The notes under the pieces are model-generated. The model was not told the origin of the DNA. It worked only from the letters and a program-made list of their open reading frames with translations, and made no database searches. Below, piece by piece: positions 1 to 8,550 of a stretch of 64,000 bases of DNA. Made by a program: the position numbers and the translations under genes. This DNA is from Pectobacterium brasiliense (GTDB lineage: Bacteria > Pseudomonadota > Gammaproteobacteria > Enterobacterales > Enterobacteriaceae), in the NCBI RefSeq assembly GCF_016950255.1, contig NZ_JACGFN010000001.1:1860001-1924000 (forward strand), given 5' to 3'. Each line of letters opens with the position of its first letter. Position 1 is the first letter of the stretch.

Positions 1-976
1 ATAGTACACGGCTTCGTATTGCGGCACTTTTTTCAGAGGCATTCCCTGCAGCTGCTCCGAATTCGTCCAAATTTCGGTTTAGCTTTGATGCTATCTCGTT
101 AAAAGCCAGAAAATGAGCGTCTTGCGTTATCCCGGGCGTTGATGCCAGCGCCCCTTCTGCATGTGCTATACCACGACTTCCAGACCTCATTCCCGGTGTT
201 AGGGTATTAATGTCTACACCAGCCGTCGCAGCGGCTCTAGCTACGTCATCGCTAACACTGGCTGCTTGATTTGCAATAACGTCTCGACCAGAGGTGGAGC
301 GAGCCAACTGAGAGACATCATTAGCGGTATTGATTGTTCCTATTGCTGGAGGGGCAGCATCGCCACCTCTGATAAGTTGGCGAGCACCACGATACAAGGC
401 AGGAGCGCCCATCAATGCAGTGTTGATCGCCATTTCCTTTGTGGCGTTCTCTGCAAAATCACCCGGCTGATTGCCAGCGTTTGCTACTGATCCAATCATC
501 GCTCCTTTCACAGCGCCAGCGCCCGGAACAAGGTACGTACCGATAGCTTCACCTGCTTGCGCCCACGGATCGGTTGGTCTTTCTACTGGACGGTAAACGG
601 GGTCGAGAACGTTACCCAGACCAACCGCACTAGTGCCAGCATTAATGAGGTTTGCGCCACCTTGCAGGATATCGAATGGAACGTTTGCCACTCCACGCGC
701 AGCCTGTTCCGCATTTTGTGCCGCTGTTGGGGTTGGCGCTGATTGTGCCCACTGAGTTACTCCACCGTTATCCTGCTGCTGAGTGGTATTTTCTTGCTGT
801 GACAACGCAGACGGATAAGCTGAATAGAATTGGTCTCGAACAGCGGCCCACTCATCTCGCCCTACTTTAGGGGCAACAACCTCGTCAAAATATTGCGCCT
901 GTGCCTCGGTCTGTTGCTGTGGTGATAAAGACTGGTACTGAGGTGACGCAATAACATCCTTCCAATCCTTTGCCAT
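1..976 (-). CDS. DNA ejection protein, gp16-like (partial, C-terminus outside window)
   Basis: Minus-strand reading frame starting at ATG 976-974 and open to the window edge, about 325 codons. It begins MAKDWKDVIAS and is rich in Gln, Ala and Gly, with hydrophobic Gly/Ala stretches near residues 140-160. The start overlaps the stop of the gp20-like gene by one base (TAATG), which supports translational coupling. Position directly after gp7- and gp20-like genes is that of P22 gene 16, whose product is ejected with the DNA and helps it cross the host envelope. P22 gp16 is about 600 aa, so roughly half is expected here. The call rests mainly on gene order and composition. Confidence 0.82.
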   Translation of the reverse strand, partial: MAKDWKDVIASPQYQSLSPQQQTEAQAQYFDEVVAPKVGRDEWAAVRDQFYSAYPSALSQQENTTQQQDNGGVTQWAQSAPTPTAAQNAEQAARGVANVPFDILQGGANLINAGTSAVGLGNVLDPVYRPVERPTDPWAQAGEAIGTYLVPGAGAVKGAMIGSVANAGNQPGDFAENATKEMAINTALMGAPALYRGARQLIRGGDAAPPAIGTINTANDVSQLARSTSGRDVIANQAASVSDDVARAAATAGVDINTLTPGMRSGSRGIAHAEGALASTPGITQDAHFLAFNEIASKLNRNLDEFGAAAGNASEKSAAIRSRVL

Positions 977-2280
977 TACCCACCCCACAAATTGGAATAG
1001 CCGCCCTGTTGTTCAGCATTTTGAGGAAGAGATTGCGCTGATGGCTGGTTCTGTTGATTGTGCGTGTCAATTTCAGATCGATAGCGATCAACAGTAGGTC
1101 GCTGCTTGTTCAAGTACGTCTCCTGTCTACGCAAAACCTGTTCCCAATTGTTAATCGCAGCCCTTGCCGCTTTTGGCGACATACTTTGATTAATAGAAAG
1201 GAATGCTTTTGCTGCCGCCTGACCTTCTGAATCAGACACCGGACCTGTCCCCTTCATGCCAATTACACCCATTAGCCTTGCCTGACCCTGCATCTGCTGG
1301 ATTTTTTGCCATGCATCAGCAGACTCAGTGCCGGGAACCATCGAATTAACCGACCCGCCAAAGCCAAATATTCTATCAAATACTTCCGGCTTAATACGCG
1401 GGTCTGGTTGGCCCTGCTGCGGATTTCCTCCACTCCCCTTGACCTGATTAACCGTGTCAAGCATGTTGCTAACCTGATTCATCTGGGAGTCATAAGCGCC
1501 AACCATCTCTGTTTTTGCTTGAACAGATTTTTCACGATTCGACGCCATTTCTTGGCGCAGCCTATCTTGCTGTAATTGATTGGACTCTCGCGCGATCTGG
1601 CGATCGAATTTTTTATCCTCAAGCTCTAACTTTCGGATATTCGCGTTTTGCTGAGCTATCCCTATATTGGCCCATTGAGCAGCCTCACCAGCCCTATTGC
1701 TACGTACCTGCTCTGCCAGTCGCGCAGATTCATTCTGGCGTTGTGCCATATCGTTTTTCACTGCGAAACGGTCTTTAGCTCCTAACAGGCCAAACTGAAC
1801 CTGTTGCAGTACCCCATCTAATTGATTCGGGTCATCCATGAAAAGTTTCATTAATTCCTGAGCGCTGGAACCCACCTTCTCTACGGTTGGGTTATGTTTC
1901 ACCAAAGCACGGGCCATTGCTTCCGGCCCCAACTTTAACGCCGTAGATATATCATTCACGGCAGAGTTCAGAGCAGATACATCCTGTTCATTCTTAAAGC
2001 CCAACTGGTCTTGAATGGCTTTTCGTTGAGTAGGATATTTCAGCGCCAGAGCCTGCAACTTAGCCGGATCGTTAATCGCCTCCGGGAGCGCTTGTCTTAG
2101 TTGCGCTTCCTCGCTGATTTGTCGCTGCATCTGCTGGTTCTGCATCTGCGCCCCGATCACTTGTTGCTGACCTAATCGATTCTGCGTCTCCTGCAATGCC
2201 TCAGCGCGAAAGTCTGGGATCATCGTTTCATAATAATCAATCGGAGCACCGAGCCCCGAAATGCCGCCGAATTGTGCCAT
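976..2280 (-). CDS. DNA ejection protein, gp20-like
   Basis: 434 aa. Gln- and Asn-rich, with a long predicted helical or coiled-coil central part (about residues 150-260, charged and Gln-rich). In P22-type virions gp20 is one of three proteins ejected from the capsid ahead of the DNA to make a conduit across the envelope. It starts with ATG overlapping the gp7-like stop by one base and ends one base into the gp16-like gene, so all three ejection genes are translationally coupled. No enzymatic motif is visible. Size is slightly below P22 gp20 (about 470 aa). Assigned from order, composition and length. Confidence 0.85.
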   Translation of the reverse strand: MAQFGGISGLGAPIDYYETMIPDFRAEALQETQNRLGQQQVIGAQMQNQQMQRQISEEAQLRQALPEAINDPAKLQALALKYPTQRKAIQDQLGFKNEQDVSALNSAVNDISTALKLGPEAMARALVKHNPTVEKVGSSAQELMKLFMDDPNQLDGVLQQVQFGLLGAKDRFAVKNDMAQRQNESARLAEQVRSNRAGEAAQWANIGIAQQNANIRKLELEDKKFDRQIARESNQLQQDRLRQEMASNREKSVQAKTEMVGAYDSQMNQVSNMLDTVNQVKGSGGNPQQGQPDPRIKPEVFDRIFGFGGSVNSMVPGTESADAWQKIQQMQGQARLMGVIGMKGTGPVSDSEGQAAAKAFLSINQSMSPKAARAAINNWEQVLRRQETYLNKQRPTVDRYRSEIDTHNQQNQPSAQSLPQNAEQQGGYSNLWGG

Positions 2281-2945
2281 CAGAACGACCCTCCGCCCAT
2301 CATCCCGCCTATCATGCTGGTAAACTGGTTAACATCCTGAGCGGCTCCATTAGCCATGCTGCTATTTGCGCTGGCGGCAACCTGCCACGGTAATGCTGCC
2401 CTGCCAGCTTTAATCTGTCCCAATTGCTGCTGTAGGGTAGCCATCGTATTACCTTGCCCAACAGCGAAGTTGCCCAATGCGTTAGCAGATTGAGCGCCCA
2501 TGTTGGTTAGTCCCATCAGTTGCCCGTACATGGTTTGCTGCTGGTCGTTCATGTCAGCGAGATAGTTCTGACCTAGCATGGGCGCAATGGATGAGAGCAT
2601 GTTACCGGTTGCAGTAGAACCAAGTCCTCCGGTTGCTTCCGCTGCATTCAGACCGCTATATCTAGCCTGATCATTCAGCATCTTATATTCATTAGAATTG
2701 AAATATTCTGAAAGAAGATTATTTCTGTCTATTGGTTGACCTGCGATGCCTTGCAAGCCTTTCAATGCAGATTGTCCAGCCTCTTCATATGGAGACATCC
2801 AACTTACAGCACTGTTATAACCCGCTTGTGATGCTGCAATAGCTCGGTCTTGGGCTTTGTTCTGCTCCTTTGCCGCTTTTCTTGCACCAATACCGCCGAT
2901 TACCCCACTCACTGCGCCGCCGATACCGCTAATCGCTCCGCCCAT
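2280..2945 (-). CDS. DNA ejection protein, gp7-like
   Basis: 221 aa, close to the usual length for P22 gp7 (about 229). The N-terminus is a Gly-rich hydrophobic segment (MGGAISGIGGAVSGVIGG, residues 1-18) that looks able to insert in a membrane. It is followed by a Lys/Arg patch and an Ala/Gln/Asn/Gly-rich body. It is the first of the three coupled ejection genes (7-20-16). The start lies inside the 3' end of the gp14-like gene (17-base overlap). Confidence 0.85.
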   Translation of the reverse strand: MGGAISGIGGAVSGVIGGIGARKAAKEQNKAQDRAIAASQAGYNSAVSWMSPYEEAGQSALKGLQGIAGQPIDRNNLLSEYFNSNEYKMLNDQARYSGLNAAEATGGLGSTATGNMLSSIAPMLGQNYLADMNDQQQTMYGQLMGLTNMGAQSANALGNFAVGQGNTMATLQQQLGQIKAGRAALPWQVAASANSSMANGAAQDVNQFTSMIGGMMGGGSF

Positions 2946-3321
2946 GATATTCTCCCGGCTCGCGCCACATAATAAAAAAAGGAGCCGAAGCTCCCGATTT
3001 GGTGATTAGGTTTTCTGTCGTTCGTCGCCCGAAACCCATACGTGAGGCGTAATTGCATACGTGGGGACGATCAGGAAGGATGATTGCGCGTAAACTGTGA
3101 TGACCGACGACACCCAAAATCGCCGCACCAGCTTTGCGACAATCCCGCCAGCGCTTGCTATCCATCGCCATGTGAATGTCCACAAATCCGTCTTGCGGTA
3201 CAAGGGCAAACACACAGCAATCATCCCATACTGCATACTCCGCGCCGGGGTCTTCCCAATCATCCACACCCCACAGACGCATCAATCCCCGCCCGGTGAG
3301 AGCATCAACTTTTGTTAGCAT
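2929..3321 (-). CDS. Head assembly/gp14-like protein with acetyltransferase-like features
   Basis: 130 aa, in the P22 gene 14 position between tail needle and gp7. The sequence reads like a compact GNAT-type fold: a motif near residue 50 (DIHMAM) and a C-terminal NYASRMGFGRR segment are typical of GNAT-like phage head proteins. I do not see a full acetyl-CoA loop, so enzymatic activity is doubtful. P22 gp14 is needed for efficient particle assembly; its precise role is unclear to me. The last 20 codons contain a hairpin followed by seven T residues (2974-2994), so the coding end also looks like an intrinsic terminator. Confidence 0.72.
   Translation of the reverse strand: MLTKVDALTGRGLMRLWGVDDWEDPGAEYAVWDDCCVFALVPQDGFVDIHMAMDSKRWRDCRKAGAAILGVVGHHSLRAIILPDRPHVCNYASRMGFGRRTTENLITKSGASAPFFIMWREPGEYHGRSD
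2974..2994 (-). terminator. Intrinsic-terminator-like hairpin inside the gp14-like gene
   Basis: Minus strand reads GGAGC-TTCG-GCTCC followed by seven T. The stem is closed by a UUCG-type tetraloop. It lies in the coding sequence of the gp14-like gene and 29 bases before the gp7-like start. In a Q-antiterminated late operon it may only matter for non-modified polymerase. Confidence 0.6.
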
Positions 3322-3330
3322 GTGGAAACC

Positions 3331-4179
3331 TTAGTTAATCAGTCCGTGCTCCCGTAATGCGTCTTCAAGCGCTTTAACACGCTGGCGCGTAGACGTGAGA
3401 GCATCAGCTATGCCCTGAATCTGTAGAATGTTGAACAATGGTCCGATACTGAATGTTTGATTCGCGTTGAATGCGGAACGGTTTGGCGTCCCTGTTGATT
3501 GCGTCCATCCGGTTTGTTGTGGTCCGACTACCTGAACACCATTAATTTTGTAGACGCCGGAAATATTGACATTCCCTTCTACCTGCAATTTATCTGCCGT
3601 TGGTGATACGACATCGCCGACAAGCAATGATCCACCTTCACCCTGCACCATTTGGTTTGCTGTTGCAGATTTTGATACATAGTCAGCCTGTAGCTCGTCA
3701 ATATCAGATTCAGCCGCGTTAACTCGACCATCAAGAGCGGTTATATCAGCCTGAACATCCACCACTTCATCAAGCAAAAAGTTGACATCACTTTGCAAAG
3801 TGACGATTTGGCCTTCTGCTGTTGTGACGCGAACAGTTAGCAATGAAATAGCGTTGGTGTTTGCAGTGATTCGGCCTTCGTGGTCAACGAGTGTCGCCTC
3901 TGCCTCGGTGATGCGCACCTCATGGTCGGATAACGTTTCCTCGACAGCATCTAACCTCTGTTCATGGTCTGCCAGTATCACATCCTGCTCGTCATTCCTG
4001 ACCTGAGCATCGTATGCTCCGCTACCCGCTTGGTTGGCTTTACCAGCCACGCTACCGAAGTCACTACCCTGTTGGATTACATAAAGTTGGTACGGAAGAG
4101 AGAAGATATTAGGAAGCAGAGTTGCGTCAATACGCTGTGCCTGTACGACGACAGGCACATTAAGAGAGGGATCAGCCAT
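3331..4179 (-). CDS. Tail needle, gp26-like with Sf6-type C-terminal knob
   Basis: 282 aa. Residues about 60-165 are a regular heptad coiled coil with repeated motifs (DHEQRL, DHEVRI, DHEGRI), as expected for the trimeric needle that plugs the portal channel and contacts the outer membrane. The C-terminal third (from about residue 175) is a different, Gly/Asn-rich beta-type domain ending in a short helix. P22 gp26 is 233 aa and lacks such a domain, whereas the Sf6 needle (about 282 aa) carries a knob, so this is the Sf6-like form. It follows gp10 directly (start 4179, gp10 stop at 4180). Confidence 0.9.
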   Translation of the reverse strand: MADPSLNVPVVVQAQRIDATLLPNIFSLPYQLYVIQQGSDFGSVAGKANQAGSGAYDAQVRNDEQDVILADHEQRLDAVEETLSDHEVRITEAEATLVDHEGRITANTNAISLLTVRVTTAEGQIVTLQSDVNFLLDEVVDVQADITALDGRVNAAESDIDELQADYVSKSATANQMVQGEGGSLLVGDVVSPTADKLQVEGNVNISGVYKINGVQVVGPQQTGWTQSTGTPNRSAFNANQTFSIGPLFNILQIQGIADALTSTRQRVKALEDALREHGLIN

Positions 4180-5598
4180 TTATTCCACCCTGATTTGACA
4201 GCCTGAGAGGGTTACGGGTGATTTAGTGATTACACGTACCTTGAAGCCAACGTTCTTTCTAACACGACCAACACGCCGCCATAACACGCGCTTGTCATAG
4301 ATAAACGGTGCGTTTTGCTCAATCATCTGCTCACGTCCGTAGTTTACCCCGTCCGTTGTCGCAGACAGGAAGAGACGATCGGCTATCTGAGCAACGCCAG
4401 TCGATGCCTCAAGCTCAAAATCAAAGCACCTCGCGTTATCTGCCTTGAACATTGGCGTGTAGAGCAAGTGTTCTTGCTGCTTCCCATACTGTGCCGACGA
4501 TGCGAAGTTAAGTTTCCCGGTCACCGCTTCGTTTTTGTCACCACAAGAAATAACGTTGTTCTCGTAGACAAAATCAATACCACGGTAAACATCATCAAAC
4601 ATGCCAGTTTTAAGAATGCACCACTGCGGCCCGTTCTCACTCGATGCCGTCTCGAAGCACAACACATGCCGCGGGAGGTGGATAATCAGCAATTCGTGAG
4701 CATCAAAGCGCAGCGTTTCCATTACTCCGGTCGCAAGTTCGGCGGCGGTGTATTCGCGCAAAACCTTCTCCACCGAAGCAGTAGCGATGGGCTGAGCCTG
4801 CCCTGAGTTGATAACGTAAATGGATGGTGCGCCCGTTGCCTGATTACTTATGAATGCGTATGAGTCGGCGAACTTGGTTTTGCAGTGAGTGCCAGCGATA
4901 CCCTTTTGCACCATCAGTGATGGCTGAGCCACGTAGAGCGCCGCACCTGTCGTTGTTGCTCCAGTCAGCGAGAAATACTCGATAGTCGATGTTCCGAATG
5001 CCACAATGAAATCACGCCAGTTCCCCATGCCAATAATGCCATCAGGCTGTGATTCCGCACGGTACTCTGCGCTGTTGCGGTCAGGATGTGATTCATCTTC
5101 AAGGTCAGAGATAAACCAAGAATCCGTACCATCCTTAGACCATGCATAACGACCTCGTAGGCGAGTGACATCACGCACAGAGCCTAAATCATACTGTGTG
5201 TATGTGCTCGACACGGGCCAGTTAGCCATCGTTTTAACGGTGCCATCGTAGCGATACAGTACCAGTTGACCGCCTACAGCAACCGCCTGTGATGCGCGCC
5301 CGTAGGCCAGACTCACGCGACCTGAGCCAGACACCGCACCCACTACCGATTGACCGCGATACAGACTACCCCCACACACGCGATAGACGGCATTCTGAGC
5401 GGTGTTGAACTGAGCACCACGCGATGCACCTGCAACGTCACCGCGCTTGTCTATGCCGGGGAATGAGCGGAGATATCCCGATGAATTGAGCATCTGCTTA
5501 GGTGTCGCCAGCATATTGACCGGAAGCAGATCAACATAGTCGGCATCGCGGAAGTTTTTACCGTTACCCTTCATTAACGGAAGCTGTTGGATTGGCAT
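4180..5598 (-). CDS. Packaged-DNA stabilization/tail hub protein, gp10-like
   Basis: 472 aa, the same length as P22 gp10. It starts MPIQQLPLMKGNGKNF and is composed of beta-rich, WD-like stretches throughout. In P22 six copies of gp10 bind below gp4 on the portal and hold in the packaged genome before the needle closes the channel. It lies between gp4 and the needle gene in standard P22 order, with only short spacers. Confidence 0.92.
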   Translation of the reverse strand: MPIQQLPLMKGNGKNFRDADYVDLLPVNMLATPKQMLNSSGYLRSFPGIDKRGDVAGASRGAQFNTAQNAVYRVCGGSLYRGQSVVGAVSGSGRVSLAYGRASQAVAVGGQLVLYRYDGTVKTMANWPVSSTYTQYDLGSVRDVTRLRGRYAWSKDGTDSWFISDLEDESHPDRNSAEYRAESQPDGIIGMGNWRDFIVAFGTSTIEYFSLTGATTTGAALYVAQPSLMVQKGIAGTHCKTKFADSYAFISNQATGAPSIYVINSGQAQPIATASVEKVLREYTAAELATGVMETLRFDAHELLIIHLPRHVLCFETASSENGPQWCILKTGMFDDVYRGIDFVYENNVISCGDKNEAVTGKLNFASSAQYGKQQEHLLYTPMFKADNARCFDFELEASTGVAQIADRLFLSATTDGVNYGREQMIEQNAPFIYDKRVLWRRVGRVRKNVGFKVRVITKSPVTLSGCQIRVE

Positions 5599-5604
5599 GA
5601 TTAC

Positions 5605-6066
5605 CTACTTATTAGGCGTGTCTTTCTCGATGTAGAATCGGCCCCACGTAAACGCGGATCGGTTTCCCTCACCTACTGGCATGTCGTTACGTCGCTGCAA
5701 TGCGGGGATTGTGGTTAGGGCGATGCAGATTGATTGATATGCGGTATCGGCGGCGGTCAGTAGTGCGTCTGATGGCGGGATTACGTTATCCATGCAGATT
5801 TGAACTGCCAATTTCAGCGATACGCCGTCATATGCCCATGCCGGAATGCCTGAGTCGTCATCTGGTAGCGGGAATTCACCGTTTTCCACATCAGCGAACA
5901 GATAGCCAAGGTCAATACCCACCGCCTGCCACTGAGACATCATGTCTTCAAGGTCTTGAATTGAATCCTCAACGGCTTGTGGTTCAGCATCCGTTAGCGT
6001 GGCGTTTGAGTACAGCCCGGCCTTACGCAACGCCTTGAGGACTAAATCACCCTTTGTTCGCGCCAT
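5605..6066 (-). CDS. Tail accessory factor, gp4-like
   Basis: 153 aa, near the 166 aa of P22 gp4. The N-terminus MARTKGDLVLKALRKAGL and the following helical segment are typical of the adaptor that joins the portal ring to the gp10 hub. P22 gp4 also has peptidoglycan-hydrolysing activity; I cannot see a recognisable catalytic motif here. The start overlaps the end of the upstream 74-aa gene by 20 bases. Confidence 0.9.
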   Translation of the reverse strand: MARTKGDLVLKALRKAGLYSNATLTDAEPQAVEDSIQDLEDMMSQWQAVGIDLGYLFADVENGEFPLPDDDSGIPAWAYDGVSLKLAVQICMDNVIPPSDALLTAADTAYQSICIALTTIPALQRRNDMPVGEGNRSAFTWGRFYIEKDTPNK

Positions 6067-6271
6067 CTTGTGCCACCTTTGGTTTAGGTCCCGGCTTCTT
6101 GCGCTGTGCTGGCTCTGGCTCTGGCTCTGGCGATTCAGTTTCGGCAGGATTCTTTACCCAGCCAAGAGTTAATTTATCCTCAATTTCTTCTTCGCTAACG
6201 ATGATGTAATCCAGCGAGAACGGACCGCATTTGATGGTAGTCCCGCGCTTATAAAGCATGATTTCTGGCAT
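6047..6271 (-). CDS. Small head-region protein with Pro/Glu tract and basic KPGPKPK tail
   Basis: 74 aa from ATG 6271, chosen because GGAGAG stands six bases upstream; an in-frame ATG four codons earlier lacks this. The N-terminal 45 residues are compact and acidic. Then comes a Pro-Glu run (ESPEPEPEPA), followed by a basic RKKPGPKPK stretch resembling a nucleic-acid-binding hook. It sits between coat and gp4 genes. I do not recognise the family. Confidence 0.75.
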   Translation of the reverse strand: MPEIMLYKRGTTIKCGPFSLDYIIVSEEEIEDKLTLGWVKNPAETESPEPEPEPAQRKKPGPKPKVAQDGANKG

Positions 6272-6281
6272 TGCGCTCTCC

Positions 6282-6307
6282 AAAAAAAAGAAAGGGGCCG
6301 AAGCCCT
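6282..6307 (-). terminator. Intrinsic terminator after the coat gene
   Basis: Minus strand: GGGC-TTCG-GCCC stem-loop followed by CTTTC and eight T. It lies six bases after the coat stop. It probably lowers expression of the genes behind coat relative to coat itself. Confidence 0.65.
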
Positions 6308-6312
6308 AACTG

Positions 6313-7563
6313 TTACTGCTTACCAAACACGATCCCGACATACTCAGGAACCAGCACAGAGCAACCGTACAGCGTGGTGAAACGCGCCGTAGTGGTGCCT
6401 TTGATGTGGTCGAACGCATACGACATGATGAGCGTTGCGCCCTGCTCAGTCGTTGCGGTCATGACCTGCGGCCCCTGTCCGGTAGGGAATGCCAACTTGC
6501 CGTACATCAACTCAACGGAGCCATCAGCCCAGAAGATGTTGGTTGGCGCTGAATTGGTGTTAAGCAGCGTGATTGCCGCACCGTTTGCCGCATTCGCGTT
6601 AACGTTCGCGTATGGACGGCTCGCTACGTCTGCATTGTTCGGTGGCAAAATCTGCGGGGTAATAGTTGCCGTGACACCGCTAACAGCCAGCACGCGGAAT
6701 ACCTGCGGCTGATCCGTGTCATCTTTAGTAATGTTGTGAACGGAATTAACGCCTGCGATAGTGAACGCATCACCCACCTGCAAGCCAGCAGCAGACAGAG
6801 TGATTACACCCTGACGGTTATCGACGGGCATATCGTTAGCGTCTTTAGCCGTCACTTTGTGCGCAGGAGCAGCACCCAGAGTTAACGCTGTTGCGGTGCC
6901 GTTTGGTACGCGGCCTGAGATATCCGTTTTATAGCTGTCAAACGATGCCACTGCGGGGATCTGCGCTTTCTCATACGCTGACAGGGTTACGCCCTGAACG
7001 TAGGCACGACCGCCCAACTCACTGGCAATGTCTTTGTAGTCGAATGCGTTCCAGAAACTGCGGCGGTTGATACCCTGCGGTACACCGATAGCCGTCATCG
7101 TCGCATCAATCTGCGCGGCGGCATCCCACAGGTCTTTCCCTTTGTTAGCAGACGCTGCGGCGACGGTAGCAACGTTTGTTGCGCGCAGTGAGGCGGTGGC
7201 AATCAGGTCAGAGTCAACCTGTGCCGCCAGTCGTTGGCCAGCAGCACGACCCGCCTCCGTTTTGTGCTCAGGGTCGCGCATTTCACGCGCATCCAGCGTA
7301 TACAAGATGTTTTTTGGTTCTTTGAACACGGATGGGACGAGACGTTGAACCAGATCCGTAGGCGTTTTGCCAGTCAGGTCTAAGCCTTCCTCGATGTTCA
7401 TGTGGTAGTGCTGCGGACGGTACAGCACATCACCAGCACGTTGCATCGCAGTGTCGCCGGGACGGAATTTCTTAGCGTTGCGGGATACGACGCAGGATGC
7501 TTCGAATGATTCCACGTACTCTTCAAACAGGATTTCTAGGTCTTTTGCTAATTGGTTAGCCAT
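6313..7563 (-). CDS. Major coat protein, P22 gp5-like
   Basis: 416 aa, similar to P22 coat (430 aa). It starts MANQLAKDLEILFEEYVESFE, has alternating helical and beta segments, and carries a central beta-rich insertion (about residues 220-320) matching the position of the P22 insertion domain in an HK97-fold coat. It follows scaffold and is followed by a terminator. It forms the icosahedral capsid with scaffold and portal. Confidence 0.93.
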   Translation of the reverse strand: MANQLAKDLEILFEEYVESFEASCVVSRNAKKFRPGDTAMQRAGDVLYRPQHYHMNIEEGLDLTGKTPTDLVQRLVPSVFKEPKNILYTLDAREMRDPEHKTEAGRAAGQRLAAQVDSDLIATASLRATNVATVAAASANKGKDLWDAAAQIDATMTAIGVPQGINRRSFWNAFDYKDIASELGGRAYVQGVTLSAYEKAQIPAVASFDSYKTDISGRVPNGTATALTLGAAPAHKVTAKDANDMPVDNRQGVITLSAAGLQVGDAFTIAGVNSVHNITKDDTDQPQVFRVLAVSGVTATITPQILPPNNADVASRPYANVNANAANGAAITLLNTNSAPTNIFWADGSVELMYGKLAFPTGQGPQVMTATTEQGATLIMSYAFDHIKGTTTARFTTLYGCSVLVPEYVGIVFGKQ

Positions 7564-7581
7564 TTATATTGCTCCGATAGG

Positions 7582-8457
7582 TTATTTTTTAGCTTTGCGT
7601 TTTGCGGCCAGATATTCGGTGTAATCACCGCTTTGCTCCGCTTTTGCATGCAATTTTTCGAGACTGCTTAACTCGGCACCGTTGTTACCCTTTACTGCGG
7701 GAACGGTGCCAGCGGTAGATTTAGCTTTCGGCATAGTTTTGGCCTTTGATTCAATGATTCCAATCTGTCGGCCTAGCTCTACGGGGTCGGTAGCTTCGGC
7801 AAACTGTTTGCGTAACTCGGGGTTTCTGGCGAGGGCGATCACTACCATTTCCGGCTTCTCTGCGTACTGAATGACAGCAGCCTGAATAGCTTCAGGCACT
7901 TCATCAATCACTAGCTTTTCCGCCTGTTGGTAGTTGGGAACCTTCACCGTTTTGACGCGCTCCTGATACTGCTGCAGGCGCTGTTGATACTGCTGCTGTG
8001 CGGCCTGTTGCGCTTGCTGCTGCTGTGCCAGTGATGTGTGATATTTGGCGTTTTCTTCTGACCATGCGCTGAGCTTTTGCTGAAAAACAGCCTCGTCATA
8101 GTCAATGCCATCATCAGACAACTGAGGCATGCGTGGCGCTTGCGTTGGGGATTGCTGCTGCGGTTGCGGAGATTTGGTGCGCAACTCTTTTAGCTCGCGC
8201 TCCTTCTCCCTGATGGTGTTACGCAGATGCCGAACCAATGCCGGATCTTTCCCTTCGTCACTGGTAGGCGATTCCAGTTTTTTATCGCCGAAATAGAACT
8301 CTTCTTCGTCATCACCTTCATCGTCTGGCTGTTGCTCGGTGCCTTGACCTTGCTCGTCATCGACTTCGTATTGCTGACCTGCATCATCTGGAATTTGCTC
8401 AGGTGATTGCTCTTCGATTTCCACTTCCGGTGATTGGTTTTCTGCCTGTTGTTCCAT
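7582..8457 (-). CDS. Scaffolding protein, gp8-like
   Basis: 291 aa (P22 gp8 303 aa). Very acidic, Gln-rich N-terminus (residues 1-65), central Gln-rich coiled coil (about 125-165), and a basic helical C-terminus ending YLAAKRKAKK. In P22 the C-terminal helix-turn-helix binds coat and the protein leaves the procapsid during packaging. Position between portal and coat agrees. Confidence 0.92.
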   Translation of the reverse strand: MEQQAENQSPEVEIEEQSPEQIPDDAGQQYEVDDEQGQGTEQQPDDEGDDEEEFYFGDKKLESPTSDEGKDPALVRHLRNTIREKERELKELRTKSPQPQQQSPTQAPRMPQLSDDGIDYDEAVFQQKLSAWSEENAKYHTSLAQQQQAQQAAQQQYQQRLQQYQERVKTVKVPNYQQAEKLVIDEVPEAIQAAVIQYAEKPEMVVIALARNPELRKQFAEATDPVELGRQIGIIESKAKTMPKAKSTAGTVPAVKGNNGAELSSLEKLHAKAEQSGDYTEYLAAKRKAKK

Positions 8458-8550
8458 GATTACCCCTGATTTACTCGACTGTTATGCCCATCGGAAGGCA
8501 ATAGAATGCCGTGCCTCTTAGTGACGGCTTGGCGTGGTGATTTGGTTGGG

